Part shown: piece by piece, positions 15,080 through 23,952 of the stretch
How the letters are laid out: each line of letters starts with the position of its first letter
How positions within the stretch are numbered: position 1 is the first letter of the stretch
NCBI GenBank assembly: GCA_027490305.1
Contig: JAIXYI010000065.1
Span: 1 to 47,335 of the forward strand
DNA length: 47,335 bases
Origin: Flavobacteriaceae bacterium
GTDB taxonomy: Bacteria; Bacteroidota; Bacteroidia; Flavobacteriales; Flavobacteriaceae
Reading direction: 5' to 3'
Made by a program: the position numbers and the translations under genes
Notes under the pieces: generated by a model
Seen by the model: the letters and a program-made list of their open reading frames with translations, nothing else
Told to the model about the DNA's origin: nothing
Database searches by the model: none

Positions 15080-16590
15080 TAGGCGAAATGTGTGTCGTCG
15101 ATTTGGAGGTTTTCGAGGAAGGCCACGGTGGCTTCGATATCGTAATGCAGGATGCGGTCATGGGTTACCAACGGCACTTCCTCGCGATACGCCTTTACAA
15201 ACGACTCGATGAAGTCGCTTGACCGAAGCGGACGGCGGTAATGCAACGCTTGTGCCGCATTCATCAACTCGATGGCCAAAATACGCCCAATGTTATCGAC
15301 TACTTTCAGCGCTTTCGTAGCGGCGTTCGCCCCCATACTGACATGGTCTTCCTGCCCGTTCGATGACACGATGCTGTCTATACTCGCCGGTGTTGCCAAC
15401 TGTTTGTTCTGACTGGCAATGCTCGCCGCGGTGTATTGCGGGATCATAAAGCCCGAGTGAAGTCCGGGCTCGTCTACCAGAAAGGACGGCAAGCCACGCA
15501 GGCCCGAAATCAACTGGAACGTCCGCCGTTCAGAAATACTGCCCAATTCCGACAAGGCAATCGCGAGGAAGTCCAGGGCAAGGGCAAGCGGTTGTCCATG
15601 GAAGTTACCGCCCGACAGGATTTTGTCGGATCCTACGAAGATGTTGGGGTTATCGGTAACGGAGTTGATCTCCGTCTTGAACACTTTTTTCACGTAATCG
15701 ATAGCATCTTTCGACGCGCCATGCACCTGGGGTATGCAGCGAAACGAATACGGATCCTGTACATGCTTCTTCGGTTGGGCGACAATCTCGCTGCCGTCAA
15801 GGAACTCCAGCATGCGTTGCGCGGTCACCACCTGCCCTTTGTGTGGCCGAACGAGGTGGATGAGTTCATCGAAAGGCTCCACACGGCCGTCGAAGCCCTC
15901 AAGCGATACGGCTCCGATCAGATCGGCCAGGTAGGAATACTTACAGGCTTTCATCAAAACGTGCACGCCATACGCCGTCATGAACTGCGTACCGTTCAGC
16001 AAGGCAAGGCCTTCCTTCGACTGCAAGACGATCGGCTTCCAGCCAAAGCGCTTTTCGAGTTCTGATGCTTCGGTCCGTTGGCCGTCCAACCACACCTCCC
16101 CTTTTCCGAGCAGCGGGAGCGACAGATGGGCCAGAGGCGCCAGGTCTCCTGACGCGCCCAGGGAACCCTGTTCGTATATCACCGGGAGGACGTCGTAGTT
16201 ATAAAAATCAACCAAACGCTCTACCGTCGCCAACTGCACACCCGAATACCCGTAGCAAAGTGACTGTATCTTCAGTAACAGCATCAGCCGTATGACTGCG
16301 GCCGGCACGGTATCGCCCGTACCACAGGCGTGCGACATCACGAGGTTTTCCTGTAACTGGGCGAGCTTATCGTTATCGATTTTGATGTTGTATAACGCTC
16401 CAAACCCGGTATTAATACCATAAATTGGCTCGGTTTGGCGCTCCATACGCTGGTCGAGATAGTCCCGGCATTTTTGGATGTTGACCTTGGCTTCCTCGGA
16501 TAACCCGAGGTTCATGCCGGTCAATACCACCTCCCGTATAGTGTCGAGGCTGATGATGTCGGTTGTGATATAATGTGTCGTCGTGTGCAT
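15079..16590 (-). CDS. hutH: Histidine ammonia-lyase
   Basis: 503 residues. The ASG triad (146-148, in GSLGASGDLAPLAHL) forms the MIO cofactor by self-cyclisation. YGINTGFG near residue 57 brings the catalytic Tyr. The selectivity pair is Ser86-His87 (NLVMSHACG), the histidine-type signature; tyrosine lyases have His-Leu there. It converts L-histidine to urocanate and ammonia in the cytosol. No hutU, hutI or hutG lies nearby, so either the rest of the pathway is elsewhere or the enzyme has another role. It is co-transcribed with the small membrane protein gene downstream. Confidence 0.92.
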   Translation of the reverse strand: MHTTTHYITTDIISLDTIREVVLTGMNLGLSEEAKVNIQKCRDYLDQRMERQTEPIYGINTGFGALYNIKIDNDKLAQLQENLVMSHACGTGDTVPAAVIRLMLLLKIQSLCYGYSGVQLATVERLVDFYNYDVLPVIYEQGSLGASGDLAPLAHLSLPLLGKGEVWLDGQRTEASELEKRFGWKPIVLQSKEGLALLNGTQFMTAYGVHVLMKACKYSYLADLIGAVSLEGFDGRVEPFDELIHLVRPHKGQVVTAQRMLEFLDGSEIVAQPKKHVQDPYSFRCIPQVHGASKDAIDYVKKVFKTEINSVTDNPNIFVGSDKILSGGNFHGQPLALALDFLAIALSELGSISERRTFQLISGLRGLPSFLVDEPGLHSGFMIPQYTAASIASQNKQLATPASIDSIVSSNGQEDHVSMGANAATKALKVVDNIGRILAIELMNAAQALHYRRPLRSSDFIESFVKAYREEVPLVTHDRILHYDIEATVAFLENLQIDDTHFA

Positions 16591-16817
16591 GGCAGGCTAA
16601 GTGAGCGCCAAAATTCCGTAAACAAGCCCAAAAAAACAAAGTTTAGGACGACTATTTGGCATCGAATTAGCGTTGTTTTTTACGAAATGCCCATTTTGAG
16701 AACAAATCCTAAAAAGAATTCGTTTTTCGCTTGCATTTTACTAAGGTATTTCTGAAAAATCGTCAAAAATCACAAAAGCCCATCCGTCTGTTACAAAAGA
16801 TTGTATTTTTGGGAGCG

Positions 16818-16916
16818 ATGAACACCAACACTTACTCTGTCATCCCAGGCCCGTCTTCTACGGTGGCCAACTGTTTCCTGACCACAGGTGGTACAGGCAC
16901 GACCCTTCGGGGTTGA
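16818..16916 (+). CDS. thrL: Threonine-rich leader peptide of the thr operon
   Basis: A 32-codon ORF (MNTNTYSVIPG at the start, LTTGGTGTTLRG at the end) with eight Thr codons, five of them in the last 11 codons. GGGAG precedes the ATG by a few bases. It ends 65 bases before the thrA start. A perfect -7 element TATTTTTG (16804-16811) lies just upstream, which would place the transcript start almost at the ATG, so the peptide may be leaderless. Codon content, position and surrounding hairpins match attenuator leader peptides such as E. coli ThrL, although the sequence is unrelated. The symbol is by function only. Confidence 0.75.
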   Translation: MNTNTYSVIPGPSSTVANCFLTTGGTGTTLRG

Positions 16917-16946
16917 ATCATTCCATATCAGCAGTTGGCCTATTTT
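16848..16946 (+). promoter_or_regulatory. Attenuator with mutually exclusive hairpins upstream of thrA
   Basis: A perfect 9-bp stem, GGCCAACTG (16865-16873) with CAGTTGGCC (16932-16940), is followed by TATTTT, as in a terminator. Its left arm is shared with a smaller hairpin, GGCC-CGT (16848-16854) with ACG (16860-16862) and GGCC (16865-16868). The Thr codons at 16881-16907 lie in the loop of the large stem. A ribosome stalled there would cover the left arm and block the terminator. With ample threonyl-tRNA the ribosome runs to the stop at 16916 and the stem can form. A UUCG-capped mini-hairpin (ACCC-TTCG-GGGT) overlaps the last codons. The rest of 16591-16817 shows no gene. Confidence 0.7.
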
Positions 16947-16981
16947 CCCTTTAAACGGAGTTGTCTTTTTTATCCTTACCC

Positions 16982-19429
16982 ATGAAAATCCTGAAATTCG
17001 GCGGCACATCGGTCGCCAACGCACAAAATATAAGCCGCGTCCGCGACATCGTCGGCGCGAAACGACATGACGAATCCCTCGTGGTAGTGGTATCGGCCCT
17101 TAGCGGTGTCACCGACCTGTTGCTGCGCGCGGCAGAAGCGGCGGCCTCGAAGGATGCGTCGTACAAAGAACTGCTGACCGACATCGAGACACGCCATTTC
17201 GATGCCATCCGGGAACTCGTGCCCGTCGCCGGCCAAAGCGCGTTGTTGAGCCATACCAAACGCGGACTCAACCAATTGGAAACCCTTCTGGACGGTTGCT
17301 TCCTGTTGGGAGAACTTTCGGGCCGCACGTCAGATGCCATTGCCGGATTTGGCGAAGTGCTTTCGTCTTACATCATCGCGGAAGCCTTCCGTGAAACCAT
17401 TGCCGATGCGGCGTATCTCGACAGCCGTGAGGTTATCAAAACCGACAACCGTTTTGGGAAAGCCACAGTCGATTTTGCGCTCACCGATGGGTTGATCCGG
17501 GATTATTTCCGGTCGGCATCCGCTTCAGTAACGGTTGTACCGGGATTTGTTGCGACGTCGCGTGACGGACACGCCACCACACTCGGTCGCGGCGGTTCCG
17601 ATTACACCGCGGCTATTTTTGCAGCAGCACTCGATGCCAGTGCACTCGAAATCTGGACCGACGTATCGGGTATGTTCACCGCCCATCCGAAGTGGGTAAA
17701 ACAGGCCCGGCCCATCGCCAGCATCTCGTATCAGGAAGCGATGGAACTGTCGCATTTCGGCGCGAAAGTCCTTTATCCGCCTACCATCCAACCGGCCCTC
17801 AGCAAACAAATTCCCATCTGGATCAAAAACACCTTTGCGCCCGAGGAGCCCGGTACGTATATTTCAAACGACGCTACCCTATCCACCAATCCGATCAAAG
17901 GCATCAGCCACATCAGCGGCATTACCTTGCTCACGGTAGAAGGATCGGCGCTGATCGGCGTGGCTGGCTTCTCCAAACGGCTGTTTGAGGCCTTGTCGTC
18001 GCGGAACATCAGTGTGATCTTCATCACGCAGGCCTCATCCGAGCACTCGATCTGCATTGGGATACAGGAGGCCGATGCAGAAAAAGCGCGCACCTCGATT
18101 GACGAGGCGTTTGAAATCGAAATTGCCCAGAAACGCATTGAACCCGTAATTGTAGAGTCGGGTCTGTGTATCGTGGCCCTTGTTGGCGAAAGAATGCGGA
18201 ACCACCAGGGCATCAGCGGACGCATGTTCAGCGCGTTGGGTAAGAACAACGTCAATATCCGGGCGATTGCGCAGGGAGCGTCCGAACGCAATATCTCGGT
18301 GGTGATCAATGAAGCCGACGTCAAGAAAGCACTTAATACACTACATGAGAAATTCTTCGAAGACAACATCCGCCAGTTGAACCTGTTTGTAATGGGCGTT
18401 GGAAACGTGGGGGAAAAATTCATCGAACAGATCGCACAGCAGCGGAAGTTCCTGAAAGACCAACTCAAACTCAACGTTCGCGTCATCGCGGTGTCGAACT
18501 CGCGCACTATGCATTTCGACGAAGACGGTATCGTACTGAAAGACTGGAAGGAACTTTTAGCAAACGGAGAGAAAGCCGATCGCGCAGCCTTTATCCGGAA
18601 AGTCAAGGCGCTGAACCTGCGCAACAGCATCTTTGTCGACATTACCGCCGACGAAGGCGTATCGACCACGTATGCGGATTACCTCGAAGACAACGTCGCC
18701 GTCGTGACCTGCAACAAGATTGCGTGTGCCTCGGCCTATGAGAATTACAGTCACCTGAAGCAATTAGCACGGAAGTACAATGCGCCGTTCTTATTTGAGA
18801 CCAATGTGGGCGCGGGATTACCGATTATCGACACGCTTAAACACCTGATCGTGTCAGGCGATAAAGTACACCGCATACAAGCGGTCTTATCCGGCAGTCT
18901 GAACTTCATTTTCAACAATTTCAAAGAGGGTGTTTCCTTTCACGATGTAGTGGTGGAAGCCGGTGTGCAGGGCTTTACCGAACCCGATCCGCGCATCGAC
19001 CTCAGCGGGATGGACGTCGCCCGTAAAATCCTCATCCTTATCCGCGAAAGCGGCTACCGGATGGAACTCGACGAAATTCAAAACCAGACCTTCCTTCCTG
19101 ACCTATCGCTCCGCGCCGGAACGGTTCCGGAGTTCTTCGAAACCCTTAAAACGGAAGCAGGACACTTTGACGAACTTTATCGCGACGCGGCATCAAAGGG
19201 CTGCCGATTGAAATATGTAGCACAGTTCGAGAATGGCAAAGCGTCGGTGGGACTGCAACTCATCCCAGCCGATCATCCCTTTTATAACCTGGAAGGAAAA
19301 GACAATATTGTGTTATTCTACACCGACCGTTACGTCGACCAACCGCTGCTTATCAAAGGTGCGGGTGCGGGCGCAGCCGTTACGGCATCGGGTATTTTTG
19401 CCGATGTGATTCGAATTGGGAATGTTTAG
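16982..19429 (+). CDS. thrA: Bifunctional aspartokinase / homoserine dehydrogenase
   Basis: 815 residues from ATG 16982 (MKILKFGGTSVANAQ). The aspartokinase domain fills about residues 1-290 (KFGGTSV, then GRGGSDYTAAIFAAAL). A pair of ACT regulatory domains follows (about 310-450), then homoserine dehydrogenase (about 460-815) with the NAD(P) motif VMGVGNVGEKF and the substrate block VLSGSLNFIFNNF. It catalyses the first and third steps from aspartate to homoserine. The ACT domains imply feedback by threonine. It is the first structural gene after the threonine leader. Confidence 0.96.
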   Translation: MKILKFGGTSVANAQNISRVRDIVGAKRHDESLVVVVSALSGVTDLLLRAAEAAASKDASYKELLTDIETRHFDAIRELVPVAGQSALLSHTKRGLNQLETLLDGCFLLGELSGRTSDAIAGFGEVLSSYIIAEAFRETIADAAYLDSREVIKTDNRFGKATVDFALTDGLIRDYFRSASASVTVVPGFVATSRDGHATTLGRGGSDYTAAIFAAALDASALEIWTDVSGMFTAHPKWVKQARPIASISYQEAMELSHFGAKVLYPPTIQPALSKQIPIWIKNTFAPEEPGTYISNDATLSTNPIKGISHISGITLLTVEGSALIGVAGFSKRLFEALSSRNISVIFITQASSEHSICIGIQEADAEKARTSIDEAFEIEIAQKRIEPVIVESGLCIVALVGERMRNHQGISGRMFSALGKNNVNIRAIAQGASERNISVVINEADVKKALNTLHEKFFEDNIRQLNLFVMGVGNVGEKFIEQIAQQRKFLKDQLKLNVRVIAVSNSRTMHFDEDGIVLKDWKELLANGEKADRAAFIRKVKALNLRNSIFVDITADEGVSTTYADYLEDNVAVVTCNKIACASAYENYSHLKQLARKYNAPFLFETNVGAGLPIIDTLKHLIVSGDKVHRIQAVLSGSLNFIFNNFKEGVSFHDVVVEAGVQGFTEPDPRIDLSGMDVARKILILIRESGYRMELDEIQNQTFLPDLSLRAGTVPEFFETLKTEAGHFDELYRDAASKGCRLKYVAQFENGKASVGLQLIPADHPFYNLEGKDNIVLFYTDRYVDQPLLIKGAGAGAAVTASGIFADVIRIGNV

Positions 19430-19666
19430 TGGAGGTGGGGGTTGATGGTTCTTGGTTCTTGGTGAGGAGTGAGAAGTGAGAAGTGAGAAGAGTTCAACCG
19501 ACAAGTAATCAGTACCAAACAATAAAAAAGACAACTAGATAAACCCGCCGCACCAAAAACGTAATTTTGTCAAAACGGAAAATCCCGAATGATTACTGAT
19601 TTTTGAAAGTCACGTACTTCCGAACCCCCTAACTCCTAATTCCTAATTCCTAACTCCTTTCCCCTC
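19430..19666. repeat. Word-repeat spacer between thrA and thrB
   Basis: 237 bp without a gene. The left part is made of GGTTCTT and GAGAAGTGAGAAGT words. The right part, just before thrB, is CCTAACTCCTAATTCC words, close to the inverse of the same style. No promoter element or terminator stands out. It is an unusually large gap for a co-transcribed operon. Confidence 0.5.
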
Positions 19667-20587
19667 ATGTCCATCCGCCTCTTCTCCCCCGCCACCATCG
19701 CCAACCTATCCTGCGGGTTTGATGTGCTCGGACTCTGCCTCGACGGTATCGGCGACGAGATGGTGATACGCAAAGCAGAGGAAAAAGGCATACGGATCGT
19801 CAAAATTGAGGGGGCTGACTTGCCCATGAAAGCCGATCGCAACGTAGCAGGCGTGGCCGCCATGGCGCTATTGGAAGCCCTTCGCAGCGATGTGGGGTTT
19901 GAGATCGAAATCTATAAGAAAATCAAGGCCGGCAGTGGCATCGGGAGTTCGGCGGCGAGCTCGGCTGGTGCCGTGTTTGGCGTCAACGAATTGCTCGGGC
20001 GACCGTTTTCCCGTAAAGAACTGGTGCAGTTTGCAATGGAAGGCGAAAAACTGGCGTCGGGAACGGCACATGCCGATAACGTGGCACCCGCCCTGCTCGG
20101 TGGTGTCACCCTGATTAGAAGCACGATGCCACTTGACATCATCCGGATTGAGAGTCCCGATGAATTGTTCGCCACCGTCATCCATCCCCAAATCGAACTC
20201 AAGACCTCTGACGCGCGTTCCGTCCTCAAAAACAACGTCGCCCTCAAAAGTGCTATTACCCAATGGGGCAATGTGGGCGGTTTGGTCGCCGGACTCTACA
20301 CCCACGATTACGACCTCATCGGCCGCAGCCTGCACGACGACATTGTCGAGCCGGTGCGTAGCGTGCTGATACCGGGCTTCGATACGCTGAAACAGGCGGC
20401 AAAGAAAGCCGGGGCGCTGGGGAGCGGCATTTCGGGTTCAGGTCCGTCGGTATTCGCACTCAGCCGGGGCCGCGAAACCGCTGAACGTGTGGCCGATGCC
20501 CTTTGTACTATATACGACATTATCAGCCTTCCGTATGAAATACACGTTTCGGCGGTAAATCCGGAAGGCGTTCGAATACTCAGTTGA
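19667..20587 (+). CDS. thrB: Homoserine kinase
   Basis: 306 residues. GHMP-kinase fold: SPATIANLSCGFDVLG at the N terminus, the ATP-binding glycine-serine loop KAGSGIGSSAASSAGAVFG near residue 85, and GSGISGSGPSVFALS near the C terminus. It phosphorylates homoserine to O-phosphohomoserine, the substrate of ThrC, whose gene begins 2 bases after this stop. The start at ATG 19667 fits the family N terminus. Confidence 0.95.
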   Translation: MSIRLFSPATIANLSCGFDVLGLCLDGIGDEMVIRKAEEKGIRIVKIEGADLPMKADRNVAGVAAMALLEALRSDVGFEIEIYKKIKAGSGIGSSAASSAGAVFGVNELLGRPFSRKELVQFAMEGEKLASGTAHADNVAPALLGGVTLIRSTMPLDIIRIESPDELFATVIHPQIELKTSDARSVLKNNVALKSAITQWGNVGGLVAGLYTHDYDLIGRSLHDDIVEPVRSVLIPGFDTLKQAAKKAGALGSGISGSGPSVFALSRGRETAERVADALCTIYDIISLPYEIHVSAVNPEGVRILS

Positions 20588-20588
20588 T

Positions 20589-21878
20589 ATGAACTATTAC
20601 AGCCTCAACGGATCGGCGCCGGATGTGCGTTTTGAAGAAGCGGTGGTACGTGGACTCGCACCCGACCGCGGACTCTACTTTCCCCGCCACATTCCGCGAT
20701 TGCCGGATGCTTTTTTCGACACCATCGAAACACGTTCGGATGCCGACATTGCGTTCGAAGCGATACGCCCATTTGTAGGCGACAGCATCCCGGAAATGGA
20801 ATTACGACGCATTGTAACGGAGACACTTTGTTTTGGTTTTCCGTTGGTAGAAGTCGAAAAGGACATTTTCTCGCTTGAACTCTTCCACGGCCCAACGATG
20901 GCGTTCAAAGACGTCGGCGCGCGTTTCATGGCACGTTGCCTGGGCTATTTCAACCGCAACAAGCCGGAACAGCACAACACGGTGCTGGTGGCGACGTCTG
21001 GCGATACCGGAGGCGCCGTAGCCAGCGGTTTTCTGGGCGTGCCGGGCGTAGATGTCGTCATTCTCTACCCTTCCGGCAAGGTCAGCGACGTGCAGGAACG
21101 GCAATTGACCACACTCGGCCAGAATATCCGCGCTTTGGAAGTAGACGGTGTCTTCGACGATTGCCAGGATATGGTCAAACAAGCCTTCCTCGACCCGGAA
21201 CTGGCGTCTTGCCATCTCACTTCGGCCAATTCGATCAATGTGGCGCGCTGGTTACCGCAGATGTTCTATTATTTCATTGCGTACCGCGAACTAAAAAAGC
21301 TCGGAAAACCGCTCGTCGTGGCGTGTCCGAGTGGCAACTTCGGCAACATCTGTGCGGGTATCATGGCCAAACGTATGGGCCTCCCGATTGCCCGGTTCGT
21401 AGCGGCAACCAATGTGAATGATACGGTACCGCGCTTTATGGAAACGGGACAGTATGAAGCCCGCCCGTCCATCGCGACGATTTCAAATGCGATGGATGTG
21501 GGGAACCCTAGTAATTTCATTCGCATTCAGGAACTGTATGGCCATGACCTTGCACGTTTCGAAGCCGATTTCGCTTCGTATGCCTTTTCGGATGCGGCCA
21601 CGCGTGACGCCATCCGGACGATCTACGATCAAAGTGGGTATGTTGCGGAACCCCATGGTGCAGTGGGCTATCTCGGGGTGAAAGAAGCCCTTTCGAAATT
21701 TGACGGAATCGGCGTATTTTTGGAGACGGCGCACCCGATCAAATTCCCGGAAACGGTAGAACCGACGTTGGGTATTACGTTGCCTTATCCAGAGCAAATA
21801 CGCGCGGTGCTCGGAAAGGAAAAGGTAAAAACGCCGATTGCGACGTATGAAGAATTAAAGGACTTCCTGATAAAGTAG
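20589..21878 (+). CDS. thrC: Threonine synthase
   Basis: 429 residues, a PLP enzyme of fold type II. The Schiff-base lysine is in HGPTMAFKDVGARFM, and the phosphate loop region is CPSGNFGNICAG. The N-terminal YYSLNGSAPDVRFEEAV is typical of the bacterial long form. It converts O-phosphohomoserine to threonine, the last step of the pathway encoded by thrABC. The tight spacing to thrB indicates one transcript. Confidence 0.95.
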   Translation: MNYYSLNGSAPDVRFEEAVVRGLAPDRGLYFPRHIPRLPDAFFDTIETRSDADIAFEAIRPFVGDSIPEMELRRIVTETLCFGFPLVEVEKDIFSLELFHGPTMAFKDVGARFMARCLGYFNRNKPEQHNTVLVATSGDTGGAVASGFLGVPGVDVVILYPSGKVSDVQERQLTTLGQNIRALEVDGVFDDCQDMVKQAFLDPELASCHLTSANSINVARWLPQMFYYFIAYRELKKLGKPLVVACPSGNFGNICAGIMAKRMGLPIARFVAATNVNDTVPRFMETGQYEARPSIATISNAMDVGNPSNFIRIQELYGHDLARFEADFASYAFSDAATRDAIRTIYDQSGYVAEPHGAVGYLGVKEALSKFDGIGVFLETAHPIKFPETVEPTLGITLPYPEQIRAVLGKEKVKTPIATYEELKDFLIK

Positions 21879-21930
21879 GTATAGCAAACGTGGCAGAATC
21901 GAAAAGGTGGACAGATTAAACCGATAGTCG

Positions 21931-21963
21931 TTGTTTCTATTTTTAGAAACCTTCCTATCTTTG
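21931..21963 (+). promoter_or_regulatory. Toxin-antitoxin promoter with palindromic operator
   Basis: TTG (21931-21933) and TATCTTTG (21956-21963) form a Bacteroidota promoter with a 22-base spacer. The spacer holds the perfect inverted repeat GTTTCTA-TTTT-TAGAAAC (21933-21950), placed so that a bound HTH antitoxin would block RNA polymerase. Confidence 0.75.
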
Positions 21964-21986
21964 CCCTGTTATAGTTATCAGCCCTT

Positions 21987-22322
21987 ATGCGATTTTTTGA
22001 GACAGTATTCCTGGAGGAAGCGGCAAATTTCCTGTCTGGATTGGATGAAAAGACAGTTAGAAAAGTGCTCTACAACATTGATCTGGCTGAGCAAACAAAT
22101 GATCCGAGGATCTTCAAGAAACTGCAAAAAGACATATGGGAGTTTCGGACGAAGTACGCCGGAATACAGGTCAGGCTTTTGGCATTTTGGGACAAGGATG
22201 ACCATAAAAAAACATTGGTGGTTGCGACGCACGGTTTTATTAAAAAAGTCGATAAAGTTCCCATCAGCGAAATCGATCGGGCGGTACGACTCCGAAACAA
22301 CTATCTTAACCGAAGTAAATAA
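21987..22322 (+). CDS. higB: HigB/RelE-superfamily toxin (phage Gp49-like)
   Basis: 111 residues. The ParE/RelE fold of the phage-derived Gp49-like branch is visible: FLEEAANFLSGLDEKTVRKV as N-terminal helices, then the beta sheet with IWEFRTKYAGIQVRLLAFW and the terminal strand TLVVATHGFIKKVDKVP. Such toxins cut mRNA at the ribosome. The toxin gene precedes the antitoxin, with 8 bases between them, as in higBA and unlike relBE. A palindrome lies over the promoter. The symbol is by family and order. Confidence 0.85.
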   Translation: MRFFETVFLEEAANFLSGLDEKTVRKVLYNIDLAEQTNDPRIFKKLQKDIWEFRTKYAGIQVRLLAFWDKDDHKKTLVVATHGFIKKVDKVPISEIDRAVRLRNNYLNRSK

Positions 22323-22330
22323 GTACTCAT

Positions 22331-22657
22331 ATGGCAGCGAAAGAAGTAAAGACCTATTCACTTGGTGAAATGAAAGACAAGTATGTCGGACCGGTGGGGA
22401 CACCCGCGCGCGACGAATACGAATATGAACTTCGTATGGATGTTCTGGGAAAAATGATTAAATCCGTCCGACAGGAAAGAAACCTGACACAGGAAGAACT
22501 CGGACGACTGGTAGGCGTACAGAAAGCGCAAATTTCAAAATTGGAAAGTAGTGCAAACAGTGCGACGATCGACACGATAATGAAAGTCTTCAAAGCCCTG
22601 AAAGCGGAAATCAACTTCAATGTTAAACTCGAAGACCAATTTATTAAACTTGCATAA
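22331..22657 (+). CDS. higA: HigA-type XRE-family antitoxin
   Basis: 108 residues. The Cro/C1-type HTH covers about residues 38-95: IKSVRQERNLTQEELGRLVG, then VQKAQISKLESSANSATIDT. The N-terminal 35 residues are charged and flexible and are likely to wrap the toxin. It neutralises the upstream toxin and represses the operon through the inverted repeat at 21933-21950. Confidence 0.87.
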   Translation: MAAKEVKTYSLGEMKDKYVGPVGTPARDEYEYELRMDVLGKMIKSVRQERNLTQEELGRLVGVQKAQISKLESSANSATIDTIMKVFKALKAEINFNVKLEDQFIKLA

Positions 22658-22720
22658 AGTTTGTCTTATCAAATCGAAATACACCTGAAGAGCGCATTTC
22701 AATTTACTATCAAAAGTCCC

Positions 22721-23140
22721 ATGCAATACGAAACCGATTCCCTACCCTCCGTCCGTCACGTTGCCCGCCTGTTGTTGGGAACGATATTAGTATTTGCCGG
22801 ACTCACCCATCTTACGGTCGCACGCACCGAATTTCGCGCGCAGGTGCCTGATTGGGTGCCAATGTCAGTCGATGCGGTAGTGCTATGGTCGGGTGTGGCG
22901 GAAATCGCGATCGGGATCGGACTCGTATTCCTTGCGAACCACCGACGGTTTATGGGAATCGTGGCGGCCTTGTTTTTTGCGGCTATTTTTCCGGGAAACC
23001 TGCACCAGTACCAGGCGGGGATTTCGGCTTTCGGACTTAACTCAGACGGACTACGATTAATGCGTCTCTTTTTCCAGCCGATTCTGGTGCTATGGCCGCT
23101 TTGGGCGACGGGTATTTGGCCGAAAGTGAAGAATCAATAA
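22721..23140 (+). CDS. DoxX-like small membrane protein
   Basis: 139 residues from ATG 22721; an upstream TTG at 22661 would add 20 unlikely residues. Four hydrophobic helices are visible, with the DoxX-type first helix RLLLGTILVFAGLTHLTV and GVAEIAIGIGLVFL as the second. DoxX-family proteins sit in the inner membrane and are tied to quinone or thiosulfate chemistry or to redox stress, but this member's role is unknown. Its last 7 bases overlap the convergent pyrF 3' end. Confidence 0.78.
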   Translation: MQYETDSLPSVRHVARLLLGTILVFAGLTHLTVARTEFRAQVPDWVPMSVDAVVLWSGVAEIAIGIGLVFLANHRRFMGIVAALFFAAIFPGNLHQYQAGISAFGLNSDGLRLMRLFFQPILVLWPLWATGIWPKVKNQ

Positions 23141-23952
23141 TTCGCCAGGATGTGGCGCATCTCTTCCTGGATGCGGAAGGCCTCTTCGCGGGCGCGTTCA
23201 GCGAAATCGGCTTCTTTTGACGCATAGATGATCGCGCGGGAGGAATTCACCAATAAGCCGACGTTATCGGTCATGCCATATTTACATACTTCCGACAGGC
23301 TTCCGCCCTGCGCGCCGACGCCCGGTACCAATAGAAAGCTCTCAGGAACGATCTCCCGTACTTCTTTCAGGTATTCGGCTTTGGTTGCCCCCACAACATA
23401 CATCAGGTTTTCGCTGTTTTTCCAGGAACGGGAGGTCGCCAGCACTTTTTTATAGAGTTCAACGCGACCTGCTTTAACTGTTTGGAAATCAAAGGCACCT
23501 TCGTTGGAGGTCAGCGCCAGTAGGATGGTGTGTTTGTCGGGAAATTCCAGGAACGGCTCGACAGAATCTTTTCCCATGTAGGGCGCTACGGTGATACTGT
23601 CGAACGCAAGGTCTTCGAAGAATGCCTTGGCATACATCGCCGAGGTATTTCCGATGTCGCCCCGTTTGGCATCGGCAATGGTAAAGATTTCCGGATGCTG
23701 GGTGTTGAGATAGTCAATGGTCTTTTTGAGCGACTGCCAGCCCTTGAGTCCGTGCGCCTCATAAAACGCCACATTCGGCTTATACGCCACCGCCAGGTAA
23801 TGCGTCGCGTCGATAATCGCCTTATTGAATTCGAAAATCGGATCGTCGCTCCCCTGCAACACCTTCGGCAACTTCGCCAAATCCGGGTCGAGCCCGATAC
23901 ACAGGAACGATTTCTTGATGCGGATTTGCTGGATGAGTTGTTGGGTGGTCAT
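23134..23952 (-). CDS. pyrF: Orotidine-5'-phosphate decarboxylase (type 2)
   Basis: 272 residues, the longer type 2 form. FLCIGLDPDLAKLP at the N terminus, KPNVAFYEAHG, the catalytic DAKRGDIGNTSAMYAKAFF, and VPGVGAQGG in the phosphate-binding region are all present. It makes UMP from OMP. It lies downstream of prfA in the same direction, but 389 bases of repeats separate the two, so co-transcription is uncertain. Confidence 0.95.
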   Translation of the reverse strand: MTTQQLIQQIRIKKSFLCIGLDPDLAKLPKVLQGSDDPIFEFNKAIIDATHYLAVAYKPNVAFYEAHGLKGWQSLKKTIDYLNTQHPEIFTIADAKRGDIGNTSAMYAKAFFEDLAFDSITVAPYMGKDSVEPFLEFPDKHTILLALTSNEGAFDFQTVKAGRVELYKKVLATSRSWKNSENLMYVVGATKAEYLKEVREIVPESFLLVPGVGAQGGSLSEVCKYGMTDNVGLLVNSSRAIIYASKEADFAERAREEAFRIQEEMRHILANY

